Notes under the pieces: generated by a model | What the model saw: only the letters and a program-made list of their open reading frames with translations | The model's database searches: none | Told to the model about the DNA's origin: nothing | Shown: piece by piece, positions 32,862 to 42,561 of the stretch | Layout: each line of letters opens with the position of its first letter | Numbering within the stretch: the first letter of the stretch is position 1 | From: Galdieria sulphuraria | Lineage: Eukaryota; Rhodophyta; Bangiophyceae; Galdieriales; Galdieriaceae | Direction: 5' to 3' | Assembly: GCF_000341285.1 (NCBI RefSeq) | Contig: NW_005178408.1 | Location: forward strand, 1-55,687 | DNA: 55,687 nt | Made by a program: the position numbers and the translations under genes

Positions 32862-34094
32862 TCATCCATGTGCTTGCGAATGAATACTAGGCAGCATAGA
32901 ATGATGACTTTGTTCTTCACTGCTACTTTTCGATGTTTCCGTGTCATTCGGATACTTATTACTCATAGCCATCCCAGATGATGTCGTTCTTGAATAGTGC
33001 TTGCCACGTCGACGTCTTCTTTGACTCCTACGTTCTTCTTGAGGTGTGTCTGGATAAGCTAAAATTCCAGCAATGGTTGGAAACTGACGGGAGTCTCTTC
33101 GTTCATATAGGATGGTTTCATTCTTCCAAAACTTCAGTACAGGAAAACGAGTTCTTTGACTTCTTCTAACACCTGAACCAATTTGTCTCAAACCATCATC
33201 TTCACGGGAAGTTGGCAAAAAACGAAGTTCGCGAGGCTGCCCACGTCTATTTTCAGTTTTCCTTGTTTCCAAGCTTTGTTTATTTTTGCTCGGTGAATTG
33301 ATTCCTTTGGGCCTCTTTGAAGGATGTGAACTTGTACCTTTCGAATCACAGTCTACTGTCAGTCCTGCTACATGTTGTATTTTGTAAGCATGTTTGGGAT
33401 GATCGTGAATATCTTGTTGTAAATATATTTCATCTTCATCATTGGCAACCATTTCATAGGAAAAACTCAAATCATCATTTTCAGTAGTCTGTGGAACATC
33501 AAAGTCCACTTGTACTGTACAAGGAGTTGTTGTTGATGTATAGCCATCGACTTGTTTTACCCATGGATAGTCCATTTCGTCGCTTTGAACCGTGTTCTGT
33601 ATACCAGTACTATGAAGAACGGGAGGAGTACTCGTTGAATGGTTGCTTCTCGTATCACTGGATTGTTCCTGTTCATTATCATCAACCTGAGATTCCGGTT
33701 TCCAAAAATCTTCCGATGTGATAGTATCCATAGGGTCTCGACTAGCTATAAGACTTAGAATTCTATGACGACGAGGACCTATTCTTTCTATGGTAGCTTG
33801 AATGGCTTCTTCCGTGGTTAGGTGAATGGTTTCTCTGGCAACCTTGTTTGTTCGCAACGAACTCTTTCTTTTAGAACTAGGTAGAAGTATTCTTCTTTGT
33901 TTTGGCAAGCCATACTTTTGCGCATATTCTAAAGCTTCTGCGAGTGGCAATATATTGGGTTGTTGGGAGTCATATGGCTTTTTCTCTTCTTCCAAGGAAT
34001 GGATATCGTTAGAATGGACGTTTTCCTTTGTCGGAGACGGTGAAAAGAGTTTTTTCAAATAGGGAGTCTTGATAGTTTCCAAACTTGGGTCCAT
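32862..34094 (-). CDS. CENPC: Centromere protein C (CENP-C) homologue
   Basis: This is a 410-residue, single-exon protein, mostly polar and disordered. At about residues 305-332 it carries a clear CENP-C motif: GVRRSQRTRFPVLKFWKNE. This compares with RRTKRTRLKPLEYWRGE in humans and RRSTRIRSRPLEYWKGE in plants; the Arg/Lys pairs and the aromatic-Trp pair that bind the CENP-A nucleosome are kept. Basic Arg-rich stretches follow (SQRRRRRGKH). I see no C-terminal cupin dimerisation domain of the fungal/animal type. The N terminus (MDPSLETIKTPYLKKLF) could contact the outer kinetochore. An E2F-like site lies 86-98 bases upstream. The gene is convergent with Miro. Confidence 0.8.
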   Translation of the reverse strand: MDPSLETIKTPYLKKLFSPSPTKENVHSNDIHSLEEEKKPYDSQQPNILPLAEALEYAQKYGLPKQRRILLPSSKRKSSLRTNKVARETIHLTTEEAIQATIERIGPRRHRILSLIASRDPMDTITSEDFWKPESQVDDNEQEQSSDTRSNHSTSTPPVLHSTGIQNTVQSDEMDYPWVKQVDGYTSTTTPCTVQVDFDVPQTTENDDLSFSYEMVANDEDEIYLQQDIHDHPKHAYKIQHVAGLTVDCDSKGTSSHPSKRPKGINSPSKNKQSLETRKTENRRGQPRELRFLPTSREDDGLRQIGSGVRRSQRTRFPVLKFWKNETILYERRDSRQFPTIAGILAYPDTPQEERRSQRRRRRGKHYSRTTSSGMAMSNKYPNDTETSKSSSEEQSHHSMLPSIHSQAHG

Positions 34095-34179
34095 CAACAA
34101 GTTAACTGCAAGTAAAAGACAAACCCAAACCGGGCAAACTTCTCAACGGTTCTCTCATTCAAAAAAAAAAGCAACCCAA

Positions 34180-34192
34180 TTTGCCCGCCAAA
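34180..34192 (-). promoter_or_regulatory. E2F-like site upstream of CENP-C
   Basis: Read on the gene strand this is TTTGGCGGGCAAA, identical over 13 bases and in the same orientation as the site before the RAD51AP1-like gene. It is 86-98 bases upstream of the CENP-C ATG and lies outside the neighbouring OCH1-like coding region. Confidence 0.65.
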
Positions 34193-34223
34193 ATGGACCC
34201 GGGGAAGGGTAATTAAAAAATTC

Positions 34224-35228
34224 CTATTTGAATGATTGGCGAGAGAGAGTCTTCTTCCATGACCCTAAAAAAGTATGACGAATACAAGCCAAATGTGGAT
34301 CACCATTATTTTCCCAACGGAATCCTGGAGCAGGAAGAATATATACATCACCTACACAAAGTGGTTTTTGTGCATGGTAAATGTGATCTTCTGTATACCC
34401 GTAATACCGAATATACTCCAATATCACATCGGTCCATGCTCCTGGTCCAGCAAAATCCAACACATCATATTCAAATAAATCATGTTCAGTCATATTCTTC
34501 ACTTTCTCTACACATCCTTGAAGTAGCTTGGCAATCAAAGGATGTAACGGTGCTGAAGCAACTGTCCAAGAGGCTAATTGCACGTCTCTTGCTAGAGGCT
34601 TGGGTAAGGTTGGATGTGATTGCCAAACAATATCATCTCTCAAGCTTGCTTCATAACCTACAATAAGAGATACGTTTCTATACTCATTGGACCAGTCATA
34701 AGCTGGCTTCAAACACAAAGTATCTATATCCGAATACACTCCACCAAATTGTTGCAACAATAGAAACCTCAACAAGTCAACCTTTAAGATAACACGTGGT
34801 AGTCTAGAAAAGAGATGGCTCAACGATGGATACAACTGCTCTATCAATTCATCCAAGTCCTCCTTTTCCCACAACAAGTGTGTTGCGTAGGGATTCCAAT
34901 GTCGAAAACTTTCGATAGAGCTGGCAACTTGTGGAGGCACTGGCTTTTCCGAGTCATACCAAATTTGGTGAATAATACTAGGAATATGGTTGTTAAACCC
35001 TACTTTTCTTTTCTCATAAAAAGCCTGAGTGGCTTCAATCGCTTGGTGAAGAATCTTGCTTTTTCTAGGAGAAGAAGTATTCCGTTGCGAAAATAAACGT
35101 ATCAAATGATTATTACAACTGATAGTCCGTCCATATATATCTGCTATTAAAAGAGTTACAATTACTAGCACTAACAAGTTGAACATTTTGAATATTTTAA
35201 CTCTCCTTAAAGGCCAACCACATACCAT
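34224..35228 (-). CDS. OCH1-like glycosyltransferase (GT32 family)
   Basis: This is a 334-residue, single-exon type II membrane protein: a short basic cytosolic tail, one membrane helix (FNLLVLVIVTLLIADIYG, about residues 16-33) and a luminal domain. The GT32 core is clear: IPSIIHQIWYDSEKPVP, HWNPYATHLLWEKEDL, VILKVDLLRFLLLQQFGG and the DxD metal/nucleotide-sugar site in VYSDIDTLCLKP (Asp167, Asp169). It also has GPGAWTDVIL and, near the end, HLACIRHTFLGSW, like the GxW HH...SW end of OCH1. These enzymes transfer mannose or related sugars in the Golgi. The donor sugar cannot be fixed from sequence. Confidence 0.88.
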   Translation of the reverse strand: MVCGWPLRRVKIFKMFNLLVLVIVTLLIADIYGRTISCNNHLIRLFSQRNTSSPRKSKILHQAIEATQAFYEKRKVGFNNHIPSIIHQIWYDSEKPVPPQVASSIESFRHWNPYATHLLWEKEDLDELIEQLYPSLSHLFSRLPRVILKVDLLRFLLLQQFGGVYSDIDTLCLKPAYDWSNEYRNVSLIVGYEASLRDDIVWQSHPTLPKPLARDVQLASWTVASAPLHPLIAKLLQGCVEKVKNMTEHDLFEYDVLDFAGPGAWTDVILEYIRYYGYTEDHIYHAQKPLCVGDVYILPAPGFRWENNGDPHLACIRHTFLGSWKKTLSRQSFK

Positions 35229-35283
35229 CCTCTTCTCTTCTGATGTATCCAAAAATGAACAATTCCCACAACTCTCAATAGGA

Positions 35284-37464
35284 TTATTGGAGAATAGTCA
35301 TAGGATAACGTTCTACTAACAGTGCAACATTGCAATCTCTATTTAGTCTTTCCAAAACTGGGTTATAAGGATAATAATCATAACAAGAGCGAATAAATCG
35401 ACGAACTTGTGGTACAATCAACAAATAATGTCTTTCCAACATATTACAAATTGTATGACGTTGTTCTATAAAGCTTATTTCATTCCAACCTTCCACGAGA
35501 CATTTTAAGCCTGATTTCAACTGCAAGTATTCCATTTGTAAACAAAGTACATTTCTACTATCTTTCTGTAACTGTGTGACTTGTTCCATAGCTGCTTTAG
35601 CCAATCCAATATAAATGGCACTGAGACAGGCAAAGTGCCATGAATGACTCAATAACATAGCCAACGATATTTCACCCTTATGACTTGTAATAAGATGACT
35701 ATCTTTGACTTGATCAAACACAACAAAAGACATTCCACTTGCTTTAAGTCCATTTTGATGATTCACCCACTTTTGTATTTTCATAGCTGAGGACTTGGGT
35801 ACCAAAACCATTCCCAATGGACTTTTATCATGATGACTACTTTCAATTAATGGAATAAAAGTAACAAAGAAATCCATCAAAGGACTGGCTACTACTTGTT
35901 CAGCTACTCCTTGAATGATCCAAGACTTTGTTTTCTGATTAGCAAAGGAAGAAGCCATCAAAGGATTGCCTTTGGATATATGGGGAGGCAAAATAGTGTA
36001 ACAAAAACTTTGTCGAAGAGCAACTTCCCAAAACATATCTTCTACAGTTGATGAAGAATACGACAATAACCAATCTCTTAAAAAGCCAATCGTTGCAAAA
36101 TGATGAGCAAACCCATAAGCAGTGGAAATACAACCGCTACTCAATTCTATCAACACTTCTAAACAGTCTGAAATAGAAATATCTTCACCACCATATTTAC
36201 TTGGAATATTAGCTGCAGGAATGGCTTCCAATTGGCAACGAACATAGGACTCTCTCGCAAAGGTCCCATTTTGGTCAAAAGTCGATGCCAACTGAGACAA
36301 TACATTCTTGATTCCCATGGAAGCTTGAATAGTTCGCAGATTGTGATATTTGCGATCCATCAAACGTTGAAAAGTATTCCAAGATTGTACATTCCAACCT
36401 TTCATTCTTTCAACCAAGTCAGTTTCTCTATTATACTTCTTATTATTATTGTTATCCAAATGTCCTTGTTCTACGATGATATGATCACTTTCTTCTTTCA
36501 TCAGTTGGTCAACTCTTTTCCGTGCTCGATAAAGAGCACTTTGAATGCATTCATCTTCCTTTGATAAAACTCCAAGTCGAGCTAATGCTTCTTTGGCTGC
36601 TTTCTGTTGCGCTTCTTTTTTGGATTCTCCTTTTCCTTGTCCTACTATGACTTGATCCACTACGGCATGATAAATAAACTCTCTTTGATGAGAAGGTCCT
36701 TTGCATGATTTTTCTACATATTCCACTTGTTTGTTTTGGGAATTGACATATTCTTGTAACAACGATTTGTAGTTCCTAGGAGGGTCATTTAACATATCCA
36801 ACATAGTATTTCCTAATTGAATATAAACAAAGTGGCGAACAGCTTCAAAACCTCCATCCAAATAAATGGCTCCAACAACTGCTTCCAAAGCACCAGCAAG
36901 AACGGAAGTGGTATTCTTCAACTTTTCCAATCCTTTCTTTACCACTAAATATTCAACCAACTGAAGCTTTTCAAAATACTGTTCACAAGCTTTTCGACTC
37001 ACCAAACAAGAACGCATCTCAGATAAGCCACCTTCATCCAAATGTGGAAACCAAGTAAAAAGAAATTCTGCCACTACAAAGTTGAAAATACTATCACCTA
37101 AAAACTCCAAACGTTCGTTATTTTGTAAGTCGGTTTTCGTGGACTCCGTTATCTTATCCCAAGTCTCCATATCGTAATGTACTGAGGCATGAACAAACGC
37201 TAATCTTAGCCAATGTTTGTGTTGAAAAGAATATCCAATTTGTTTCTCAATACGTTGAATAACTGTGTCGTTTAACACAGCAACTGGATGGTGCACTGTT
37301 GGCTGATATTGAAATCTATGAGGAGGACAAAGATGTGACTTTCTATGTGGTAATGAAAAGGTGAAACTCGACCAGCTGTATCTTGAAAGTAAACTCCTTC
37401 CAAAGAAACACCATAACCTGGTTGGACAACGAGAAAGCAAAGACATATTCGAATAGGCAAACAT
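35284..37464 (-). CDS. RNase III - dsRNA-binding - acyl-CoA dehydrogenase-like fusion protein
   Basis: This is one uninterrupted 726-codon frame. Residues 1-55 are Arg/Ser/Phe-rich and resemble an organelle transit peptide. Residues about 66-225 form an RNase III domain with NNERLEFLGDSIF (115-127) and the second acidic site LEAVVGAIYLDGG (193-205). Residues about 231-299 are a dsRNA-binding domain ending GESKKEAQQKAAKEALARLG. After a ~60-residue charged linker, residues about 370-726 are related to acyl-CoA dehydrogenases and flavin monooxygenases: AANIPSKYGGED, SSGCISTAYGFAHHF, then KTKSWIIQGVAEQV and a helical C-terminal bundle. I cannot point to a catalytic glutamate in that half. RNase III would process rRNA or other structured RNA; the link to the flavoprotein half is unknown. 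The start is 34 bases from the divergent DPH6 start. Confidence 0.9.
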   Translation of the reverse strand: MFAYSNMSLLSRCPTRLWCFFGRSLLSRYSWSSFTFSLPHRKSHLCPPHRFQYQPTVHHPVAVLNDTVIQRIEKQIGYSFQHKHWLRLAFVHASVHYDMETWDKITESTKTDLQNNERLEFLGDSIFNFVVAEFLFTWFPHLDEGGLSEMRSCLVSRKACEQYFEKLQLVEYLVVKKGLEKLKNTTSVLAGALEAVVGAIYLDGGFEAVRHFVYIQLGNTMLDMLNDPPRNYKSLLQEYVNSQNKQVEYVEKSCKGPSHQREFIYHAVVDQVIVGQGKGESKKEAQQKAAKEALARLGVLSKEDECIQSALYRARKRVDQLMKEESDHIIVEQGHLDNNNNKKYNRETDLVERMKGWNVQSWNTFQRLMDRKYHNLRTIQASMGIKNVLSQLASTFDQNGTFARESYVRCQLEAIPAANIPSKYGGEDISISDCLEVLIELSSGCISTAYGFAHHFATIGFLRDWLLSYSSSTVEDMFWEVALRQSFCYTILPPHISKGNPLMASSFANQKTKSWIIQGVAEQVVASPLMDFFVTFIPLIESSHHDKSPLGMVLVPKSSAMKIQKWVNHQNGLKASGMSFVVFDQVKDSHLITSHKGEISLAMLLSHSWHFACLSAIYIGLAKAAMEQVTQLQKDSRNVLCLQMEYLQLKSGLKCLVEGWNEISFIEQRHTICNMLERHYLLIVPQVRRFIRSCYDYYPYNPVLERLNRDCNVALLVERYPMTILQ

Positions 37465-37498
37465 ATAAATCTTTCTTGTGGTGAACCAATTGGATCTT

Positions 37499-39628
37499 AT
37501 GAAAGTAGTGGCGTTGATCAGCGGTGGAAAGGATAGTTTTTATAGTTTATGCAAATGTATTGCTTATGGTCATGAAGTTGTAGCACTTGCAAACCTATTT
37601 CCTGAAGACTCTACAGTACAAGATGCGGACTCTTACATGTATCAAACTGTGGGCCACGAAATCGTACAAGCATATGCCAGAGCACTGTTATTACCTGTTT
37701 TTCGGAGACCTACCAAAGGGAAAGCAGTGCTTACTACTTTGGGATATTCTCGCCAACCATATGATGAAGTAGAAGATTTGTATCAACTGCTGTTACAAGT
37801 AAAACAAGAAATGCCTCAAGTGGAAGCTGTTTGTACGGGAGCTATCTTGTCCGATTACCAACGCAACCGTGTAGAACATGTGTGTTGTAGATTGCAACTA
37901 ACTTCCATTGCATATCTTTGGAAAAGGAATCAAAAACAACTTCTGCAAGAAATGTTACAAGCTGGAATAGATGCAATAGTTGTAAAGGTTGCGACAATGG
38001 GATTGTATCCACGGAAACACTTGGGAAAGCATTTGATCGAATTGGCTCCTTTGTTGATAGAATTGGAGAGCAACTACGGATCTCATGTTTGTGGAGAAGG
38101 AGGTGAATTTGAAAGTTTGGTATTGGACTGTCCACTTTTCTATTATCGATTGGTTGTCGATGAAGCTGAAACAATTGTAGTTTCTGATGATCGCTTTGCA
38201 CCTATAGGCTATTTGCGAATCAAAAAATATCATTTGGAAGAAAAGTCATTACATGTCAACCGTATGCATTGGATAAAGACTCTGGTGCCTATCAAGTCTA
38301 TGCCAGCTCAGACGAAACAAAGAGAAACAGGCAGAAAGAAAGTTTCACAAAATGATATTTCTTTAATGTACTTGTGCAAGTCTCGTTGGTGCACATCCAA
38401 AACATCAAATATTTCATACTTTTTGTGTTGTAGTAGAGCTGCTTCTACAACTGAGGATAAGAAGAATGTCTCGGAAGAAATGAAGAATATTTTGGATGAC
38501 TTGGAACAATCTTTGAAGGAATGCAGTTTGACTCGAAAGGATATATTCTATTGTCAGTTATACTTGAGTGACATGAGCGATTTCGTTTCAGTTAACAAAG
38601 TTTATGCTTCTTATTTTGGAACTGAAGAGCCTCCCGCTAGAGCATGCGTAGAAGTTTCTTTATGTTATCATCAACTCGTTGTACTAGAAGCATTTGCTAG
38701 GAAGGGTCCTCGTAAGGTTCTTCATGTTCAAAGCATCTCTGAATGGGCTCCTCCTTGTATTGGACCCTACTCTCAAGCTCATTGTTTCCAACATGTCGTA
38801 TATATTTCGGGAATTCTTGCATTACATCCTCCTACTGTAACTATTGTACCAGGATTGAATATAGAACAGGAAACTATGCTCTGTATAGAAAATGTGAACC
38901 ACACTATGGAAGCTTTGCCATGTGGATGGGAAGATATTTTGTTTATCTATTGTTACATCACTCAACCACAAGATGCACAAAGGGTAGCCACATTATTGTA
39001 TAATACTTATGGAAAGCAATTTGGTTTGTGCATCGTACCTGTACGTAACTTACCTCGAAATGGTTGTGTCGAATTGCAACTCATTTGTGTATCATCCAAC
39101 GACTCTACTGGAAATTCATCACAATATGATGCCCGTCCGATATGTAGTAAACAAGTTGTCCAAGGAGAATTTCCGATGCTCGTTGCAGATGATAACAAGA
39201 ATATATGTAGTCTCTCGGAAGATAACTTTCAAGTGAAGTGGCAAATGTGTATCAGTGGTTCTATTATTGTATTGCATGCAACATGGAAACAAGTTCCTTT
39301 ACTTGACTCGTTCAAGAAACAAATCAAAGCAATATTTCATCAATGGATAAGCTTATGCGAAAAGCGATTGGACCGTGTTGGAGCTCATGTCGCGTGGAAT
39401 CCGATTGTTTGTAAGTCGTGGTTACCAAAAGATCTTTTTTATGAAAACAACAATTATTCTTTGCAAGAGATAACTGAAGAAATATTAGTCAAGGTACTAT
39501 CCAACGAGCATTCGATGAACAGGACACCAGTATTTATTATACCCTTGGAAGAAGACGAACAAGTTAGAACATGCCATTTGCAGTTAATATTACAATTGGA
39601 TGAAAAAGTTAACACATCTAGGTTGTGA
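37499..39628 (+). CDS. DPH6: Diphthine-ammonia ligase DPH6 with two RidA-like domains
   Basis: This is a 709-residue, single-exon protein; the ATG at 37499 places the PP-loop SGGKDS at residues 8-13, as in all DPH6. The N-terminal ~230 residues are the ATP-pyrophosphatase domain: GHEIVQAYARALLLPVF, CTGAILSDYQRNRVE and the diphthamide-specific GEGGEFESLVLDCPLF. Two RidA/YjgF-like domains follow (about 310-400, and 415-540 with IGPYSQAHCFQHVVYISG), the arrangement of the longer fungal and plant DPH6 proteins. It performs the last step of diphthamide formation on elongation factor 2, using ATP and ammonium. It is divergent from the RNase III fusion, with only 34 bases between the two ATGs. Confidence 0.93.
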   Translation: MKVVALISGGKDSFYSLCKCIAYGHEVVALANLFPEDSTVQDADSYMYQTVGHEIVQAYARALLLPVFRRPTKGKAVLTTLGYSRQPYDEVEDLYQLLLQVKQEMPQVEAVCTGAILSDYQRNRVEHVCCRLQLTSIAYLWKRNQKQLLQEMLQAGIDAIVVKVATMGLYPRKHLGKHLIELAPLLIELESNYGSHVCGEGGEFESLVLDCPLFYYRLVVDEAETIVVSDDRFAPIGYLRIKKYHLEEKSLHVNRMHWIKTLVPIKSMPAQTKQRETGRKKVSQNDISLMYLCKSRWCTSKTSNISYFLCCSRAASTTEDKKNVSEEMKNILDDLEQSLKECSLTRKDIFYCQLYLSDMSDFVSVNKVYASYFGTEEPPARACVEVSLCYHQLVVLEAFARKGPRKVLHVQSISEWAPPCIGPYSQAHCFQHVVYISGILALHPPTVTIVPGLNIEQETMLCIENVNHTMEALPCGWEDILFIYCYITQPQDAQRVATLLYNTYGKQFGLCIVPVRNLPRNGCVELQLICVSSNDSTGNSSQYDARPICSKQVVQGEFPMLVADDNKNICSLSEDNFQVKWQMCISGSIIVLHATWKQVPLLDSFKKQIKAIFHQWISLCEKRLDRVGAHVAWNPIVCKSWLPKDLFYENNNYSLQEITEEILVKVLSNEHSMNRTPVFIIPLEEDEQVRTCHLQLILQLDEKVNTSRL

Positions 39629-39705
39629 ATTTCTTAGCAACTGCCATGAGAATACGGTTATTGGCAGTGACTCGAAAGTAACCATACTGCTTCTATCTGA
39701 GAATA

Positions 39706-41822
39706 TCAATGAACTACTTGCAGGTTATCTTGTACTTCTTCTATATTCTTCAACAGTTCGGTTATTTCGGAATAAACGAGTCCAATTTTTTTATCTCTTC
39801 TAGCAAGTATTTGTTGTAGTTGTTCAATATGTTTCTCCTTTTGAGACATACGTCTCTGAAGTTGTCGTTCGCGTTGTCTTTGTCGGCTCTCCAGTTTTCC
39901 TATTTCATCTTCCATGGATCCACAAAGTTTTATTGATGGATGGCGATGTTCCAAGTGTCTCTTTTCTGTCACTGCAACCTTGAGAGCGAGTTCCGTTCTA
40001 CTTAATTTTGCTTGATAATCTTCAATTTCATCACTGATAGTTGCTTGTCTGGTTTGAATTTCATCAAGATTCTGCCCCGCTTTTTTTTGTTCTTCCAAGA
40101 TTCTCATTTCCAAATTGTGAATGCGGTCAGCATTTCTATTAGGGTTTGAATCAGCATCACAAAGCAATCTCTCCAGACAATAGAATAACAAATCTACATA
40201 ATTTCGACTAGGCGTTTCTGAAATGAAAACAAGGAACTGCTGAACATCTCCTTTGTATGCCGCTTGAAGACAGTGTTCTAATCTCTGAATATGATTCGAA
40301 TGTACATCGAAGAAGGATCGAAAAGAAAATTTACCATGATATGGTGGAGAAGGTATATTATTGGTAAAAGAGTCTGGTAAAAGAACAGAAGATGGAGCTG
40401 AGCCTTCTTCTTCTACAAATGAGCTATGTTCTTGTCTTGACAATGCTGCTGACTGAAGTACAGTAACACTGCTATTGTCTTTCTGTTCTTTCTTTTCTGC
40501 AAATACTTGTGTGTCTTTTTGTTCATATGGAATCCTAACTTTTTCGTCATGATTAGGAGTGGATGTATGGTTTGTTAAGAGAGCGGTCCATTTCCCCTCA
40601 TCTCCTTGCGTACTTGCGATGTTCAAAGTATCTGCGTTCCAAGTATCATTAGATAAACGAAGAAATGACTCCTTGTTACTCATTTCCCTATAATTTTCCA
40701 ATATTTCTCGCAAGGCTGCAATCTCGTGTTGAATGCTATTTTGGTTTGCCATTTCAACGCCTCTGCTTTCAACACATTCTTGATTGACCGAAGGAGTGTT
40801 ATGAGTTACTCTAATGTATTCTGGCTTTTTGCCATTTTGTGCCCGATCCGATTTTCGCATCGGCGATGAGAATGACTCCGTTTGGCCTTCAGACTGAGAG
40901 TTCTTTTTAAGCCCAAGTTGCCGCTGCTGCTGTTGTCGTTGTCGTTGATATTCCAAAAATTTTTGTTTCAGCCTGGCAGAGATGAATGGTACAGATATTT
41001 CATTTTGTTCTATTTGAGCTGACGAAGACTCTGGTTGCTGTACTACGTCCTTGGTAAGAGGTTTTGCCAGCCCTTGTGAGCTTTCCTGGTCTTCAGAATG
41101 TTCACTGCGTTCAGACAACAGCTTGGCTGGTGCTGAATCCAAAGGTGACACAACTTTCAAACCTTGAGGAACTTCCGGTTCGATAATATCTATGACTTGC
41201 TCAGATTGCTGCTTTTCTTCGGGTTGACTCAAATCAAGAACTGGAATGAACGACTGTGTAGAATTCTTACTCGCCTGACGACCTTGTGATACGAGCTGTA
41301 TGGGTGGACCTGGAGGTAGTCCATTCGATAATTTACCGCAAAAAACGAGAGAGACAACTTACTGTTTTCGTTGGCTTTTTCTGTTGCTTGCGATACCTCT
41401 TTATCGGCCATTTTTGGTTTAGTGGACTGTTCATGCATAGTTCCTCTTGTAGAACTAAGACAGTTGTTCAAATGTTGCGTCTCTTCTTCATATCCATACA
41501 TTAGATAGTATTTGATTTGCCAACAGTGGCAACTTACCAGCCTTTTGGTAAATCTGTGGAATTGAAGCAGCCGTTTCTGGTGTAACACGCGATTCTGTTC
41601 TGATATCAGTTAAAGTTCACTCTCCCCAAATTCTTTCAACTTACGGTGTCTTATTAAATTATTTTCTTTAGATGGCTCCAACTTTTGTTGCTTGAAAGTT
41701 GTATTATTTTCAAGTTTACTTTTGTTTTTCTTGGCAAGGGAAGAAGAGAAAGTATCGTTGGCAGTTTGTTCCACAGCTTTCAAATAAGATTCCATTCGTT
41801 CGTGAAAAGCATTGGTTGGCAT
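39706..41822 (-). CDS. Coiled-coil protein of unknown function
   Basis: Four exons (41822-41645, 41594-41538, 41485-41363, 41309-39706) total 1962 bases, or 653 residues, and all joins keep phase. The protein begins MPTNAFHERMESYLKAVEQ. The first two thirds are polar and probably disordered, with a Gln-rich stretch (QRQRQQQQRQLG). A more ordered part has HIQRLEHCLQAAYKGDVQQF and YVDLLFYCLERLL. The last ~150 residues form a long coiled coil rich in Glu, Arg, Gln and Leu, ending SEITELLKNIEEVQDNL. No family is recognised. The layout resembles cytoskeletal, centrosomal or kinetochore scaffolds, and a palindromic E2F-like site lies upstream, but that function is a guess. Confidence 0.7.
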
Positions 41823-41914
41823 ATTTGCTTTTGTTTAACAAAAAATATATTCCCAAGACTAATTTACGCAACCTAACACGTAAGAAGAAGAGCCAACCAA
41901 GAAAAAATGTGAAA

Positions 41915-41924
41915 TTGGCGCCAA
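41915..41924 (-). promoter_or_regulatory. Palindromic E2F-like site upstream of the coiled-coil gene
   Basis: TTGGCGCCAA is a perfect palindrome containing the E2F core GGCGCC. It lies 93-102 bases upstream of the coiled-coil gene start, about the same distance as the sites at the CENP-C and RAD51AP1-like genes. One site alone could be chance. Confidence 0.45.
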
Positions 41925-41934
41925 AGACACGTTG

Positions 41935-42561
41935 AATGAACTTTGGGTACCGAAGCGGCATCTTCGGATTGCTTTTTGTGGATGTAGTCTGTTGTGTTGT
42001 TTTCTCATTCTTATGGAAATAGCACATTATCCATACTTGACGTATATTTTGTTTTTGATAAACTATCGAAGAGATATCACAAAACAGGAAAAGCGAGTCA
42101 GTTACTGAGCTAAATAGATACGAAACCATCCGTATCTTCTTCTTGAAGGATATTTCTCTAGTGAATAGTTATCTACTCTTTTGCTCACAAGGATTATTCA
42201 ATGAATATTTTCATAGGTTCTATTTACGAAAGACGTTCTTTTTGAACCACTTCACGTAAATACTCAACAACCTATTTTCGAAATTGTATCTTTTCTACTT
42301 GAATAGACTATTTGTCGTGCACAATGTGTTTTATGGAATTTGTCTTGATTGTGGTTGATTTCTCTATTGTTCTGCTACAATCCATTTCATTCAACTAGTC
42401 CTTTTCATGCTTTGATACAGTTTGAACATCATTCCACATACAACTTCGAAGTTTGGAGCGTAAAATTTCTTTCTCGTTCATTCTCATAGGTTTAGACATC
42501 TATATCAACATACAGTAGTAACAGGGCCAAGTCATTTCCTCTTGGGACGATTGATTGGCCA
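41935..42561. other. Divergent promoter region between the coiled-coil and GDT1-type genes
   Basis: No protein-like frame was found. It separates two divergent genes and presumably holds both promoters and leaders. Apart from the E2F-like site just outside its left end, no recognisable element was found. Confidence 0.45.

Noticed and set aside
41716-42129. 137-codon minus-strand frame upstream of and overlapping the coiled-coil gene
   Set aside because: It overlaps exon 1 of the coiled-coil gene in another frame; the exon model with four in-phase joins is far better supported.
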